NCBI RefSeq assembly: GCF_014207655.1 | Contig: NZ_JACHHJ010000001.1 | Location: 558,001-622,000 of the forward strand | Length of the DNA stretch: 64,000 nucleotides | From: Geomicrobium halophilum | GTDB taxonomy: Bacteria > Bacillota > Bacilli > Bacillales > Marinococcaceae | Direction of reading: 5' to 3' | Shown: positions 1 through 9,849 of the stretch, piece after piece | Layout: each line of letters starts with the position of its first letter | Position numbering within the stretch: position 1 is the stretch's first letter | Position numbers and translations under genes: made by a program | Notes under the pieces: generated by a model | What the model saw: the letters and a program-made list of their open reading frames with translations, nothing else | Databases searched by the model: none | Told to the model about the DNA's origin: nothing

Positions 1-1239
1 ACTTTTGGAGAATGTGCCAAACAGCATTTCGATGGTGATTTACATGGAACCATCACAGTGACAGCCGGACTCGGCGGAATGGGTGGTGCTCAACCGTTAG
101 CAGTAACATTAAACGGTGGAGTGTGCATTGCAATTGAGGTTGATTTCAAGCGCATCCAGCGTCGATTAGATACGAAATATTTGGATATTTCGACCGACCG
201 TTTAGAGGAAGCAATAAGCTTAGCATTAGAAGCTAAAAGAAAGAAAAAACCCCTTTCCATTGGTCTATTAGGCAATGCCGCGGAAGTACTGCCAACCATG
301 ATCGGGCAAGGGTTTACGCCAGATATTTTAACGGACCAAACGTCATCTCATGATCCTCTAAATGGTTATGTTCCTGATCATATAGATCTAGAGACAGCAG
401 CTGAATTTCGCAAAAAAGACCCTGAGGCTTATACAAAACATTCCCGAAAAAGTATTGCCGCACACGTGGAGGCTATGTTGCAAATGCAACAGCAAGGGGC
501 AGTCACTTTTGATTACGGCAATAATATTCGTCAAGTCGCCAAGGATGAAGGTGTAAAAAATGCCTTTGATTTTCCGGGGTTTGTGCCGGCCTATATTCGC
601 CCCCAGTTTTGTGAAGGGAAAGGTCCTTTTCGTTGGGCAGCATTATCGGGAGATCCAGAAGATATTTACAAAACAGATGAAGTGATTTTGAAAGAATTCA
701 GTGAGAATAAGCATTTATGCCATTGGATTCGAATGGCGCAGGAAAAAATCAGCTTTCAGGGCATGCCCGCGCGTATTTGCTGGCTGGGCTACGGCGAACG
801 GGCGAAGTTTGGAAAAATCATCAATGATATGGTAGCGCGGGGAGAATTGAAAGCTCCGATCGTTATCGGACGCGATCACCTTGATTCCGGTTCTGTTGCC
901 TCGCCCAACCGGGAAACCGAAGCGATGAAGGATGGGAGTGATGCTGTTGCTGATTGGCCGATTCTGAATGCATTGATCAATAGTGTTGGTGGAGCAAGTT
1001 GGGTGAGCGTTCACCATGGTGGTGGTGTTGGTATGGGTTACTCCTTGCATGCTGGAATGGTAATCGTTGCAGACGGAACGAAAGAAGCTGAAGAACGTCT
1101 GGAGCGAGTGTTGACGACGGATCCCGGGTTGGGTGTCGCTCGTCACGTTGATGCTGGCTATGGCCGCGCGGAAAAGACAGCGAGAGACAAGGGTATTCGT
1201 ATTCCAATGCTTGAGCTTGAGAAAGGAGGAAAAGCGTAA
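1..1239 (+). CDS. hutU: Urocanate hydratase, 5' end cut by window edge
   Basis: Converts urocanate to 4-imidazolone-5-propionate in the cytoplasm, the second step of histidine degradation. The frame is open from base 1, so the gene enters the window from the left. About 413 residues are present against a usual length of about 550, so only the N-terminal quarter is missing. Family hallmarks are visible: [12 protein letters not shown] near the NAD site, FDYGNNIRQ, the active-site segment [13 protein letters not shown] with the family cysteine, and [11 protein letters not shown] near the C-terminus. The stop overlaps the hutI start by one base (TAATG), so the two are translationally coupled. Identification is near certain from these motifs and the following hutI and hutG. 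Confidence 0.97.
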   Translation, partial: TFGECAKQHFDGDLHGTITVTAGLGGMGGAQPLAVTLNGGVCIAIEVDFKRIQRRLDTKYLDISTDRLEEAISLALEAKRKKKPLSIGLLGNAAEVLPTMIGQGFTPDILTDQTSSHDPLNGYVPDHIDLETAAEFRKKDPEAYTKHSRKSIAAHVEAMLQMQQQGAVTFDYGNNIRQVAKDEGVKNAFDFPGFVPAYIRPQFCEGKGPFRWAALSGDPEDIYKTDEVILKEFSENKHLCHWIRMAQEKISFQGMPARICWLGYGERAKFGKIINDMVARGELKAPIVIGRDHLDSGSVASPNRETEAMKDGSDAVADWPILNALINSVGGASWVSVHHGGGVGMGYSLHAGMVIVADGTKEAEERLERVLTTDPGLGVARHVDAGYGRAEKTARDKGIRIPMLELEKGGKA

Positions 1240-2513
1240 TGACAAAATCGCTTTTCATTACAAATGCAGCACAATTAATCACAATGGCGGGTCATACAGA
1301 TCAACCCGCGAAGAAAGAAGCCATGTCCGAAGTGGATCTTATTGAAAATGGAAGTCTCTTCATTGAAGACGGAACCATCATTGAAGCAGGTAAAGAAGAA
1401 GATCTTCGTCAGAAATATAGTGATCGTCTATCATCTGTTAAACACATTGAGGCGAGAGGGAAAGTCGTTGCCCCAGGCCTCATTGATCCTCACACGCACC
1501 TCGTTCATGCAGGAACCAGGGAAAATGAATATGCGATGAGGCTGCAAGGCCAAACCTATATGGAAATTATGAATGCAGGCGGAGGCATCCATGCTACGAC
1601 AAGAGCGACCCAGAAAGCAAGTGATGAGCAATTGTATGAAGAATCTAAAAAGAGGCTGCAGCAATTTCTTCTTCATGGCGTTACAACAGTAGAAGCAAAA
1701 AGTGGGTATGGCCTGACGCTTGAACACGAGTTAAAACAACTTGAAGTCGCAAAACAATTACAGGCAGACCATCCTGTAGATATTATTTCGACTTTTATGG
1801 GCGCCCATGCCATACCGATGGACGAAAAAGAAAACCCTGAACCTTTTGTTGACCGCGTCATTGAAGAAATGATTCCGGAAGTGTCAAAGAAAAAATTGGC
1901 TAAATATAATGATGTTTTTTGTGAACGAGGAGTCTTTACACCTGAACAATCCAGAAAGATTTTAGAAGCCGGTAAAGAATACGGCCTCATTCCGAAGATT
2001 CATGCTGATGAAATCGAACCTTATGAAGGCGCGGAATTAGCAGCTGAAGTTGGAGCTATTTCCGCGGACCATCTGCTAAAAGCATCGGATAAAGGGGTCA
2101 AGGCCATGGCCGATGCTAATGTGGTCGGGGTGTTATTACCTGGAACGGCCTTTTTCTTAATGGCTGAATTTGCCGATGCCAGGAGAATGATTGATGCCGG
2201 CTTGGCTGTTGCTTTATCGACTGATGCGAATCCAGGCTCATCTCCTACGATTTCGCTCCCATTCATCATGAACCTGGGATGCTTGAAGATGGGCATGACC
2301 CCGGAAGAAGTGCTTACAGCCACAACGATTAATGCTGCTCATGCTATTGGATGCGCTGATAAGGTGGGGAGTCTTGAGCCTGGCAAAAAAGGCGACGTTA
2401 CGATTTTTGATGTACCGAATCACCTCACTTTATCGTATCAATATGGAATGAATCATGTAGATACGGTAATCAAAGAGGGCCAAGTACTCGTGACAGGTGG
2501 ACAATTGCAATGA
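1239..2513 (+). CDS. hutI: Imidazolonepropionase
   Basis: Hydrolyses 4-imidazolone-5-propionate to N-formimino-L-glutamate, the third step of histidine degradation. The 424 residues match the family length. It belongs to the amidohydrolase superfamily: the metal-binding HxH is at H85/H87 (DPHTHLVHAG), followed by MGAHAIP, the KIHADEI segment carrying another metal histidine, a later ADHL histidine and the STDANPGSS aspartate loop. The start follows GAAAGGAGG a few bases upstream. It overlaps hutU by one base and hutG by four bases (ATGA), so it lies in the middle of a tightly coupled operon. Confidence 0.97.
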   Translation: MTKSLFITNAAQLITMAGHTDQPAKKEAMSEVDLIENGSLFIEDGTIIEAGKEEDLRQKYSDRLSSVKHIEARGKVVAPGLIDPHTHLVHAGTRENEYAMRLQGQTYMEIMNAGGGIHATTRATQKASDEQLYEESKKRLQQFLLHGVTTVEAKSGYGLTLEHELKQLEVAKQLQADHPVDIISTFMGAHAIPMDEKENPEPFVDRVIEEMIPEVSKKKLAKYNDVFCERGVFTPEQSRKILEAGKEYGLIPKIHADEIEPYEGAELAAEVGAISADHLLKASDKGVKAMADANVVGVLLPGTAFFLMAEFADARRMIDAGLAVALSTDANPGSSPTISLPFIMNLGCLKMGMTPEEVLTATTINAAHAIGCADKVGSLEPGKKGDVTIFDVPNHLTLSYQYGMNHVDTVIKEGQVLVTGGQLQ

Positions 2514-3496
2514 GTTGCTATCCTTACCCAATGCTGGATAGACCAAATATGATATGGACTCGTCAGACGGATCAGAACGAAGACCTGAAAGTACACGAAT
2601 GGATTGAAAACGTGGAGGATTCCGTTCCTGATTGGAATACGTATGATATTACTATACTCGGTGTTCCTCTCTCTAAGTCATCGATCAGTACTTCTGCTGC
2701 AAGTGAAAATCCTGAAGCGATGCGTCAAGCCTGGAAATCGTTTGGGACGTACAATTTAGATGAAGATGTCGATTTAGCGCAACTAAAAGTGGTTGATCTG
2801 GGAAATGTGAAACAGCACGTAACAGATATCGAACAAACCCATCAACATATTCAAGATGCGATGGAGGCTATGCGGAAACATCATCCTCACACATTGCCGA
2901 TCTCCTTTGGAGGCGATCATTCGATTACAGCGATGCTAGTAAGAGGGTGGAAGCAAGCCCATCCAAATGAAACCATCGGTATCATCCAGTTGGATACTCA
3001 TTTTGATGTAAGAGATCCGAAAACGTTAGGGCCTGCGAATGGCACACCAATCCGACAATTGATTGATAGTGGCATTGTTCAAGGTAAGCATATCCACAAT
3101 ATTGGTTTACATGGTTTTTTCAATGCAAAAGAACTAAAAATGTACGCAGATCAAAAAAATATTCATTATACAACGATGAAAAAGGCTAGAAAACGAGGCG
3201 TTACGAATGTGATTAAGAACGCGCTCCATCAATTAGAAGCTAAGGTGGATACCATTTATTTAACGGTCGATATGGATGTGCTGGATATTGTCCATGGACC
3301 AGCAGCACCAGCCGCCACCCCTGGGGGGATGTACACTGAAGAATTGTTCGAAGCGGTTCAAATCATTGGGAAACATCCGACAGTCAAAGCCATGGACATC
3401 GTTTGTCTAGACCCACGAAAGGATCTCGGACAACAAACGATCAAAAGTGCCGTGCACACCATGCTTTCATTTTTAACGGGTTATTGTAAAAGGTGA
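2510..3496 (+). CDS. hutG: Formimidoylglutamase
   Basis: Hydrolyses N-formimino-L-glutamate to glutamate and formamide, the last step of this Hut branch. It belongs to the arginase/agmatinase/ureohydrolase family. The binuclear manganese ligands are visible: H137 in FGGDHS, D162/H164/D166 in LDTHFD and D254/D256 in VDMDVLD. The 328 residues are normal for the family. The ATG overlaps the hutI stop by four bases. A hairpin followed by a T-rich run starts inside the last codons, so part of the transcription probably ends here before the downstream transporter gene. Confidence 0.95.
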   Translation: MSCYPYPMLDRPNMIWTRQTDQNEDLKVHEWIENVEDSVPDWNTYDITILGVPLSKSSISTSAASENPEAMRQAWKSFGTYNLDEDVDLAQLKVVDLGNVKQHVTDIEQTHQHIQDAMEAMRKHHPHTLPISFGGDHSITAMLVRGWKQAHPNETIGIIQLDTHFDVRDPKTLGPANGTPIRQLIDSGIVQGKHIHNIGLHGFFNAKELKMYADQKNIHYTTMKKARKRGVTNVIKNALHQLEAKVDTIYLTVDMDVLDIVHGPAAPAATPGGMYTEELFEAVQIIGKHPTVKAMDIVCLDPRKDLGQQTIKSAVHTMLSFLTGYCKR

Positions 3497-3521
3497 GGGA
3501 GAGACTCTCTCACCTTCTTTT
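3490..3521 (+). terminator. Hairpin terminator overlapping the hutG stop codon
   Basis: An arm AAGGTGAG at 3490-3497 pairs with CTCACCTT at 3509-3516, with a few further inner pairs, followed by CTTTT. It sits on the hutG stop codon and before the yjiH-like gene, so it may be a partial terminator that sets the enzyme-to-transporter ratio. Confidence 0.6.
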
Positions 3522-3544
3522 AGACAAGCTGGGGAGGTAAAAGC

Positions 3545-4804
3545 ATGGAACTTAAACCAAATCCTCAACGTTCTTCAGAGCCGGTAACAAGAAATTATCT
3601 TGTGAAGTTTCTTATATTTAGTTTGATCGGAATTTTCGCTTTTTTTGTTCCTTTTTACATTTTGGCCGTGATTCTTATGGGAGCAGTATACCCATTTTAT
3701 AATCGTACCTGGACTAAGGATATAACACATGGAATATTATCATTTTTTAAAATTATAGGCGCTTTAGTGATGGTTATGTTCTTTTTCCAAATGGGTCCTC
3801 AGTGGTTATTTCATCCTGATATGGCACCGTATCTGGTTGAAAATTTGGTCATCCCGGTAGGTTTGCTCGTTCCGATTGGTGCCGTGTTTCTCGCTTTTTT
3901 AGCAGGGTATGGTTTGCTAGAATTCATTGGTGTGATGATGCAGCCAGTGATGAGGCCACTATGGAAAACACCTGGGAAATCGGCTATTGATGCGATGGCT
4001 TCTTTTGTAGGGAGCTACTCTATAGGTCTTTTGATCACAAATCGAGTGTTTAAAGAAGGGAAGTATACGGTTCAAGAAGCATCGATCATTGCAACAGGTT
4101 TTTCTACGGTTTCCGCTACTTTTATGATCGTTGTGGCAAATACGCTAGGGTTAATGGAATTCTGGAACCTGTATTTCTGGGTAACATTATTTGTAACTTT
4201 TACGGTTACAGCGATTACTGTAAGAATATGGCCTCTGAATAAGATGAGCACTAAATACATCCATAAAAACATTGGCCAACCGGAAGAAAGAATTAGGGAA
4301 AATCGAATAAAAGCAGCTTGGACACAAGCGATGGAAGCAGCGGCGTCCTCCCATGGGGTTGGCAAAACCGTTTGGTTAAACCTTAAAGATGGCTTCATCA
4401 TGACAATGTCTATTCTTCCCACCATTTTGTCTATAGGGATACTGGGGCTCTTTTTAGTTGAGTATACACCTGTTTTTAATGTTTTAAGTTATCTATTTCT
4501 ACCGGTTACATGGCTTATGCAAATTCCTGATCCCTTGCTAGCAGCAGAAGCGACGGTCATATCTATCACAGAAATGTTTTTACCGGCAGTTCTTGCTGCA
4601 GAAGCCCCGTTGGTGACAAGGTTTATCGTAGGTACTTTGTCAGTTTCAGCAATATTGTTTTTTTCTGCTTCAATACCAGCGATTTTAGCTACTGACATCC
4701 CAATTAGTATCCCGAAATTAATGATCATCTGGGTGGAGCGCTCGATTTTAACGCTTGTACTTGTAACACCCATTGCATACCTGTTTTTTGGATTCGTGTT
4801 GTGA
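3545..4804 (+). CDS. YjiH-like membrane protein with nucleoside-recognition (Gate) domain
   Basis: A 419-residue integral membrane protein with about ten hydrophobic segments. A basic, amphipathic loop lies near residues 230-275. The sequence resembles the YjiH/nucleoside-recognition family, which is found in hut clusters of Firmicutes, where a role in histidine or urocanate transport has been suggested but not settled. Here it occupies the place that the histidine permease hutM takes in Bacillus subtilis. Transport of histidine or a hut intermediate is therefore an inference from position. The start ATG has GGGGAGG seven bases upstream. The gene ends 135 bases before hutP, with a new promoter in between. 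Confidence 0.75.
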   Translation: MELKPNPQRSSEPVTRNYLVKFLIFSLIGIFAFFVPFYILAVILMGAVYPFYNRTWTKDITHGILSFFKIIGALVMVMFFFQMGPQWLFHPDMAPYLVENLVIPVGLLVPIGAVFLAFLAGYGLLEFIGVMMQPVMRPLWKTPGKSAIDAMASFVGSYSIGLLITNRVFKEGKYTVQEASIIATGFSTVSATFMIVVANTLGLMEFWNLYFWVTLFVTFTVTAITVRIWPLNKMSTKYIHKNIGQPEERIRENRIKAAWTQAMEAAASSHGVGKTVWLNLKDGFIMTMSILPTILSIGILGLFLVEYTPVFNVLSYLFLPVTWLMQIPDPLLAAEATVISITEMFLPAVLAAEAPLVTRFIVGTLSVSAILFFSASIPAILATDIPISIPKLMIIWVERSILTLVLVTPIAYLFFGFVL

Positions 4805-4839
4805 AATAAATGAGCGAATTGAGTGGAATCAAGAATAAA

Positions 4840-4868
4840 TTGACATTATGGAGTCATACGCTTACAAT
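4840..4868 (+). promoter_or_regulatory. Sigma-A promoter of hutP-hutH
   Basis: TTGACA at 4840-4845 and TACAAT at 4863-4868 are separated by exactly 17 bases, about 70 bases upstream of the hutP start. This would start the hutP-leader-hutH transcript separately from the upstream hutUIG genes. Confidence 0.75.
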
Positions 4869-4939
4869 AAATTGATGAATGATATTTAGTGATTAGTTAG
4901 TAGTATGTGTCATTCATTTCAATGAAAGAGTTGTTCTGT

Positions 4940-5383
4940 ATGACTTTAAATCGAGATGCGCGCATTGGCCGCTCTGCTCTTTTGCTATTATTAAGTGAAG
5001 AGAAAGAGTACCAGGAAGACCTTATTTCGAATACGAATTGGAGCTTTTGTGAAGGAAAAGTAGGCTCTATGGAAGCTCAGAAAGTCGTCGCTGCGATCGA
5101 AACAGCAGCCAAAAATAATCATATTATTGACAAAGATCTTTATCGAGAAGGTCATGCATTGTATCACGCCATCATTGAAGCCCTCCATGGTGTCACAAGA
5201 GGCGAGGTGCAATTAGGTTCAGTATTACGGACCGTTGGGTTGACCTTCGCTGTGTTACGAGGATCGCCTTATGAGAACAAAGCAGAAGGTGAATGGATTG
5301 CTGTTGCCCTTTATGGAACTATAGGGGCGCCAGTAAAAGGTGCGGAGCATGAAACGATCGGATTAGGTATTAATCATATATAA
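4940..5383 (+). CDS. hutP: HutP, histidine-dependent antiterminator
   Basis: An RNA-binding protein that, with L-histidine and a divalent metal, binds UAG-rich hut mRNA and prevents formation of the terminator downstream. The 147 residues from the chosen ATG at 4940 ([11 protein letters not shown]) match the Bacillus subtilis HutP start and its length of about 150. The in-frame GTG at 4907 would add eleven residues not found in the family. Conserved segments are visible: [63 protein letters not shown] and the C-terminal [11 protein letters not shown]. It lies directly upstream of its RNA target and hutH, as in B. subtilis, but the other hut genes precede it instead of following it. Confidence 0.95.
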   Translation: MTLNRDARIGRSALLLLLSEEKEYQEDLISNTNWSFCEGKVGSMEAQKVVAAIETAAKNNHIIDKDLYREGHALYHAIIEALHGVTRGEVQLGSVLRTVGLTFAVLRGSPYENKAEGEWIAVALYGTIGAPVKGAEHETIGLGINHI

Positions 5384-5390
5384 TGGCCCG

Positions 5391-5457
5391 TAGTTTTTAG
5401 CGAATAGGGGGCTATATCAAGGGACTCTTTTTGAGTTTCCTGATATAGCCCCTTTTT
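5391..5457 (+). promoter_or_regulatory. HutP-responsive antiterminator and terminator upstream of hutH
   Basis: Three TAG triplets start at 5391, 5398 and 5405, so they form UAG-N4-UAG-N4-UAG, the spacing known for the HutP binding site. Two more NAG triplets fall on the same seven-base phase inside the hairpin (AAG at 5419, GAG at 5433). The hairpin pairs GGGGCTATATCA (5408-5419) with TGATATAGCCCC (5441-5452), extends inward with GGGACTC/GAGTTTC around a TTTTT loop, and is followed by TTTTT at 5453-5457. Without histidine this should stop transcription before hutH; HutP-histidine binding should allow readthrough (known mechanism, applied here by inference). Confidence 0.88.
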
Positions 5458-5495
5458 ATGTTTTAACGGGATAAAGAAAGCGAAGGTGAATGGAT

Positions 5496-6995
5496 ATGTT
5501 GAGTTTAGACGGACAATCTCTTCAGATTGAAGATATTAAAAAAGCTTTATATGAAAAAGGAAAAATCTCAGTTTCTGCAACAAGTCTGAAAAAAGTGGAA
5601 GAAAGCAGAAAAGCTGTTGAACAAATCGTTGCAGAAGGCAGGGTCGTCTACGGGATTAACACAGGGTTTGGGAAGTTTAGCGACGTTCTCATCGACAAAG
5701 AAGATGTGGAAGAGCTGCAGCAACATTTAATTCACTCCCATGCTTGCGGGGTTGGTGAACCTTTTCCAGAAATCGTATCACGAGCCATGATATTGCTGAG
5801 AATAAATGCTTTACTTAAAGGGTATTCAGGTGTTCGTCCGCGTCTCGTTCAACAATTATTGGATTTGCTTAATGCGAACATTCATCCTGTCGTCCCGCAG
5901 CAAGGATCGTTAGGAGCTAGCGGTGACCTCGCTCCGCTTGCTCATTTAGCACTAACTGTCATGGGTGAAGGAGAGGTTTTTTATAAAAAAGAAATCGTCC
6001 CTGCATCCACCGCTTTAATGAAAGAAAATATGGAGCCGTTAACGTTAACAGCGAAAGAAGGATTGGCCCTTATTAATGGCACCCAAGCCATGACTGCCAT
6101 GGGGGTGGTAGCTTATATCGAAGCAGAAAACGCCGCTTATTATGCGGACTTCATATCGTCGATCACCATCGAGGGCCTTCGAGGGATCATGGATGCCTTT
6201 GATGAAGATATCCATCGGGCACGCGGTTATCATGAACAAAGCGAAGTTGCGGCTAGGGTCCGGAACTATTTACAGGATAGCCGGCTTACAACGAAGCAAG
6301 GGGAGTTGCGCGTTCAGGATGCTTACTCTATACGATGTATACCACAAGTGCACGGAGCGACATGGCAAACGCTTCATTATGTCAAAGACAAATTAGAAAT
6401 TGAAATCAATGCTGCAACGGATAACCCCCTTATTTTTAATGGAAAGGTGATATCAGGCGGTAATTTCCACGGGCAGCCGATCGCACTTGCCATGGATTTT
6501 ATGAAAATCGCGATCGCGGAAATCGGTAATATTTCGGAACGAAGAGTGGAACGATTGGTGAATCCCCAGCTCAATGACTTGCCCCCATTCTTAAGCCCGG
6601 AGCCAGGATTACAATCCGGGGCAATGATCATGCAGTACACAGCAGCTTCTTTAGTTTCTGAAAATAAGACCCTTGCCCATCCGGCAAGTGTGGACTCCAT
6701 CCCTTCTTCAGCAAACCAAGAGGATCATGTAAGTATGGGGACGATTGCTGCCCGCCATGTTTACCAGATCATAAAAAACACGAGGAAAGTGTTAGCGATC
6801 GAAGCCATTTGCGCAATGGAAGCCGTGGAACATCGCGGAGTGGAGCATATGGCATCCAGTACGTACAAGTTTTTAACAAAAGCACGGAAATTTATCCCAC
6901 CGATAACAAAAGATCGAATGTTTTCCAAAGATATTGAAGATATGGATCATTGGTTAAGAGATACCCCATTCCAATATCGTAAAGTAACGTCTTAA
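5496..6995 (+). CDS. hutH: Histidine ammonia-lyase
   Basis: Deaminates L-histidine to urocanate, the committed step of the pathway. The self-forming MIO cofactor triad Ala-Ser-Gly is at residues 141-143 ([11 protein letters not shown]). Also visible are [10 protein letters not shown] near the N-terminus, [16 protein letters not shown] and [15 protein letters not shown], all diagnostic of the family. The 499 residues are normal. The ATG at 5496 is preferred to the in-frame ATG at 5490 because the ribosome site GAAGGTGA ends at 5489, too close to the first ATG. It follows the HutP-responsive terminator and ends just before a bidirectional terminator. Confidence 0.96.
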   Translation: MLSLDGQSLQIEDIKKALYEKGKISVSATSLKKVEESRKAVEQIVAEGRVVYGINTGFGKFSDVLIDKEDVEELQQHLIHSHACGVGEPFPEIVSRAMILLRINALLKGYSGVRPRLVQQLLDLLNANIHPVVPQQGSLGASGDLAPLAHLALTVMGEGEVFYKKEIVPASTALMKENMEPLTLTAKEGLALINGTQAMTAMGVVAYIEAENAAYYADFISSITIEGLRGIMDAFDEDIHRARGYHEQSEVAARVRNYLQDSRLTTKQGELRVQDAYSIRCIPQVHGATWQTLHYVKDKLEIEINAATDNPLIFNGKVISGGNFHGQPIALAMDFMKIAIAEIGNISERRVERLVNPQLNDLPPFLSPEPGLQSGAMIMQYTAASLVSENKTLAHPASVDSIPSSANQEDHVSMGTIAARHVYQIIKNTRKVLAIEAICAMEAVEHRGVEHMASSTYKFLTKARKFIPPITKDRMFSKDIEDMDHWLRDTPFQYRKVTS

Positions 6996-7003
6996 TGAAA
7001 GAA

Positions 7004-7040
7004 AAAATCAAAGCCCCGTACTAAAGCGAGGCTTTGATTT
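7004..7040. terminator. Bidirectional terminator between hutH and the gntP-like gene
   Basis: ATCAAAGCC at 7007-7015 pairs with GGCTTTGAT at 7030-7038. It has a run of A on the left and T on the right, so it can end both hutH (plus) and the minus-strand permease gene. Confidence 0.8.
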
Positions 7041-7047
7041 GCATGAA

Positions 7048-8367
7048 TTAGATGCCAACTCCTAAAGAGAATAGAAGAATAGATAGGAGAACACCTACCA
7101 TAGGAACAACGACCGTGACGGCAGCAACCGCTGGATAGGCTGATTTATGCGTTTCTCCGCAAATGACTCGAATCGTTGTTACTGTATAACCGCCGTGAGG
7201 CAAGGAATCCAATGCTCCGGACGAGAGAACGGTGACACGATGTAGAGCTTCAGGATCAACCCCTTGCTCTAAATAACCTGGGGCGATATTAGGCAATGCA
7301 ATCTCTTGCCCGCCGGAGGCAGAGCCTGTGAGTGCCACGATCACGATGACAGCGATGGCTGCCCCGATTAACGGATCTCCCGGGACATTCGTCATTGCAT
7401 CAACAGAAGTTTCAAATGCGGGTGTTGCTCCTGCAACGGTGCCGAATCCAACGACCGCTGCGGTGTTGGCGATAGCCATAATTCCCCCGTATGTGCCGTT
7501 TGAAGCTGATGTCCACACATTTTCAAGATACCGACGGTTGACGAGCCACGCGGTGAACACCCCGCTGGATAGGGCAATGATAAGCGCAGAAGTGCCAAGG
7601 GTGTCATGAAAAATAAATGCCATGCCCAGAACGGCGAGTAACGGAAGACCGGAAAGGAGAGGATTTGGTAATTCTCTATCTGTTTCCTCGGGGTCTCCTT
7701 CGCGCTCATCAAATTGTTCGCCTTGATTAACCGCGCGGTTGATCATCCATTTTAACCACATATAGCCGGTAATCATCATAAATATCGCTACAATCAGACT
7801 GACTTCCCAAGCGGCATAAGGGCTCGTTCCCAGATGGGGGATCGGAATCCAGTTTTGGATTTCAGGGGAGCCAGCTGAAGTCATGGTGAAAGTAACGGAC
7901 CCAAACGCAAGCGCTGCCGGGATAAAGCGACGAGGTAAATTCGCTTGTCTAAAAAGGCTAAGAGCAATGGGGAATACCGTGAATCCTACAATGAATAGGC
8001 TTACACCACCATAGGTTAAAATCGCACAGGCAACAACCACAGTTAGAACGGCATATTTAAGGCCGAAACGGTCGACCACCCATTTTGAAACACTGAGCGC
8101 TGAACCGCTGTCGTCCATGACTTTTCCGAAAATAGATCCGAGTAGAAACATCAAAAACCAATTAGCAACAAATCCAGAGAAGCCCTCCATATAATCTCCG
8201 ACAAAACTCGCTTCCCCTTCACCGGCAAGTTCGGGAAAGACGGGAAGTCCGCTTAAACCAGCTAAAAACAAAGCGCTAAGGGGCGCGGCAACTAACAAAT
8301 TCATGCCACGCATGGTAAGGATAATGAGTAACGTTATCCCTCCGAGTAAGCCAATCATGCTCAGCAT
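7048..8367 (-). CDS. GntP-family permease (sugar acid or hydroxyacid symporter)
   Basis: A 439-residue inner-membrane transporter with about twelve hydrophobic segments. Family-type features are the glycine-rich LTYGGVSLFIVGFTVFPI stretch, TSAGSPEIQNWIP in the centre and GSASGGQEIALPN plus SGALDSLPHGGYTVTTI near the C-terminus. GntP-family proteins carry gluconate and other hydroxy-carboxylates; the substrate here cannot be read from sequence. The gene follows the HisD-family gene by about 85 bases on the same strand, so it most likely imports the substrate of that enzyme or a precursor. Both lie downstream of a LacI-controlled promoter. Confidence 0.8.
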   Translation of the reverse strand: MLSMIGLLGGITLLIILTMRGMNLLVAAPLSALFLAGLSGLPVFPELAGEGEASFVGDYMEGFSGFVANWFLMFLLGSIFGKVMDDSGSALSVSKWVVDRFGLKYAVLTVVVACAILTYGGVSLFIVGFTVFPIALSLFRQANLPRRFIPAALAFGSVTFTMTSAGSPEIQNWIPIPHLGTSPYAAWEVSLIVAIFMMITGYMWLKWMINRAVNQGEQFDEREGDPEETDRELPNPLLSGLPLLAVLGMAFIFHDTLGTSALIIALSSGVFTAWLVNRRYLENVWTSASNGTYGGIMAIANTAAVVGFGTVAGATPAFETSVDAMTNVPGDPLIGAAIAVIVIVALTGSASGGQEIALPNIAPGYLEQGVDPEALHRVTVLSSGALDSLPHGGYTVTTIRVICGETHKSAYPAVAAVTVVVPMVGVLLSILLFSLGVGI

Positions 8368-8415
8368 AAAAATTCTCCTTTTAAGAGTACGCTTTCAAAT
8401 GGATGGTGGAGTGTA

Positions 8416-8446
8416 GGAAAGCCGAAAAATGCATTTCCGACTTTCC
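8416..8446 (-). repeat. Inverted repeat between the HisD-like and GntP genes
   Basis: GGAAAG at 8416-8421 pairs with CTTTCC at 8441-8446, with CGAAA/TTTCG pairing inside. There is no clear T-run on the minus strand, so it looks like an mRNA-processing or expression-tuning hairpin inside the operon rather than a full terminator. Confidence 0.45.
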
Positions 8447-8452
8447 TTATTT

Positions 8453-9730
8453 TCAAGAGTTTTCGTAACGACGAACACGCAGGGAAGCCTGTTCTTTATG
8501 CCCCATAAACCCTTCTAGTTCACATAAACGTTCGGCATATTTGCCAATTTCTACACTGGCTTCTTGGGTGACTCTTTGGTACGTGCAGTTTTTCAGGAAT
8601 TTGCCAACCCAAAGCCCGCCTGTATATTTTGCTGCTTGTTTTGTAGGGAGCGTATGGTTCGTGCCAATGACTTTATCCCCGTAAGCAACGTTTGTCTCAG
8701 GCCCGAGGAATAGGGCACCGTAGTTCGTTAGATTATTTAAGAAATAATCCGGATCTTTTGTGAGAACTTCGACGTGTTCAAAGGCGAGTTTATCGGCTTC
8801 ATGGACGGCCTCTTCATCGTTTTCGACAACAATAATCGTCCCGTTGTCTCTCCAGGCAACTTCTGCAACGTCCGCCGTTGGTAATGTTTGTAATTGCCGA
8901 GAAATTTCATCTTCCAGCGATTCAGCCAAGGATTGGGATGTGGTGATCAATGCACCTGGAGACGTAGGTCCGTGCTCGGCTTGTCCAAGAATATCGGTTG
9001 CGACCATTTCCACATCGGCTGTATCGTCAGCAATCACGAGTGTTTCTGTAGGTCCTGCTAACAAATCAATACCGACACGTCCAAAGAGTTGGCGCTTCGC
9101 TTCTGCAACAAAGGCGTTTCCAGGACCCACGATCATGTCAACCGGTTCGATCGTTTCTGTTCCTACTCCCATGGCTGTCATAGCTTGTACGCCGCCAAGC
9201 AAGTAGATTTCATCGGCTCCAGCCATATGCATGGCGGCAACGGTAGCAGCCGGAATTTCTCCATTTGCTGGAGGTGTGCAGGCGATCACGCGATCTACAC
9301 CGGCTACTTTGGCTGTCACAATACTCATGTGAGAAGAGGCCACCATCGGATAACGCCCCCCTGGGATATAGCAGCCTACGCTGTTGACGGGAATATTTTT
9401 ATGTCCGAGGTATACACCTGGGCGGGTTTCTACTTCAATATCCTGAATCGATTCGCGCTGATGCTTAGCAAAATTTTCAATTTGCTCTTGCGCGAACTTG
9501 ATGTCATGAATCACATCATCCGGTAACTCAGCCATCGCGGTTTCAATCTCTTGTTGGGAGAGACGAAAGCTTTCAGGAGACCACTGATCAAACTTTTCCG
9601 AGAGATCTCTAACAGCTGAATCGCCGCGTTCTTCAATATCCTGAATAATGTTACTTACCGCTTGTTGAACCTTTGTATCAGCCTCTTGTTTTTCCTGATC
9701 TGTTTTTCCGTGTTTTAGAAAGGTCGCCAT
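8453..9730 (-). CDS. HisD-family NAD dehydrogenase, HpsN-like
   Basis: A 425-residue member of the histidinol dehydrogenase family. Zinc-site residues of the family are kept: Q250 and H253 in GQAEHG, the histidine of GTNHTLPT and a C-terminal GHKEQ histidine. Also visible are [31 protein letters not shown] and DLLAGPTET. It sits outside a his operon, next to a GntP permease and LacI regulator. The N-terminus MATFLKHG and the [19 protein letters not shown] stretch resemble sulfopropanediol 3-dehydrogenase HpsN more than biosynthetic HisD as I recall them. The substrate is probably a hydroxyacid or sulfonated diol (inference). The ATG at 9730 is chosen because AAGGAGTG lies nine bases upstream; the longer frame to 9757 begins before that site. 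Confidence 0.75.
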   Translation of the reverse strand: MATFLKHGKTDQEKQEADTKVQQAVSNIIQDIEERGDSAVRDLSEKFDQWSPESFRLSQQEIETAMAELPDDVIHDIKFAQEQIENFAKHQRESIQDIEVETRPGVYLGHKNIPVNSVGCYIPGGRYPMVASSHMSIVTAKVAGVDRVIACTPPANGEIPAATVAAMHMAGADEIYLLGGVQAMTAMGVGTETIEPVDMIVGPGNAFVAEAKRQLFGRVGIDLLAGPTETLVIADDTADVEMVATDILGQAEHGPTSPGALITTSQSLAESLEDEISRQLQTLPTADVAEVAWRDNGTIIVVENDEEAVHEADKLAFEHVEVLTKDPDYFLNNLTNYGALFLGPETNVAYGDKVIGTNHTLPTKQAAKYTGGLWVGKFLKNCTYQRVTQEASVEIGKYAERLCELEGFMGHKEQASLRVRRYENS

Positions 9731-9761
9731 TAATCTATGCACTCCTTTTTTGAACATATTT

Positions 9762-9775
9762 TGAATACGTATTCA
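9762..9775. promoter_or_regulatory. LacI-type operator 1 (perfect palindrome)
   Basis: TGAATACGTATTCA is a perfect 14-base palindrome. It abuts the minus-strand -10 box of the HisD-like operon, where bound repressor would block initiation. A near-identical copy lies 122 bases away in front of the lacI-type gene. Confidence 0.75.
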
Positions 9776-9804
9776 TTATAATTTAAAGTTTTCTTTTTTG
9801 TAAA
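9775..9804 (-). promoter_or_regulatory. Promoter of the HisD-like/GntP operon
   Basis: Read on the minus strand: TTTACA (9804-9799), 18-base spacer, TATAAT (9780-9775). Operator 1 begins at the last base of the -10 box. Confidence 0.7.
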
Positions 9805-9849
9805 CGATTTATTTATGAAGGATATTATTTGAAATATCCGGTTATAACA

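Noticed and set aside
4907-4939. Upstream GTG start for hutP
   Set aside because: Would add eleven residues absent from the family; the ATG at 4940 matches the known HutP N-terminus.
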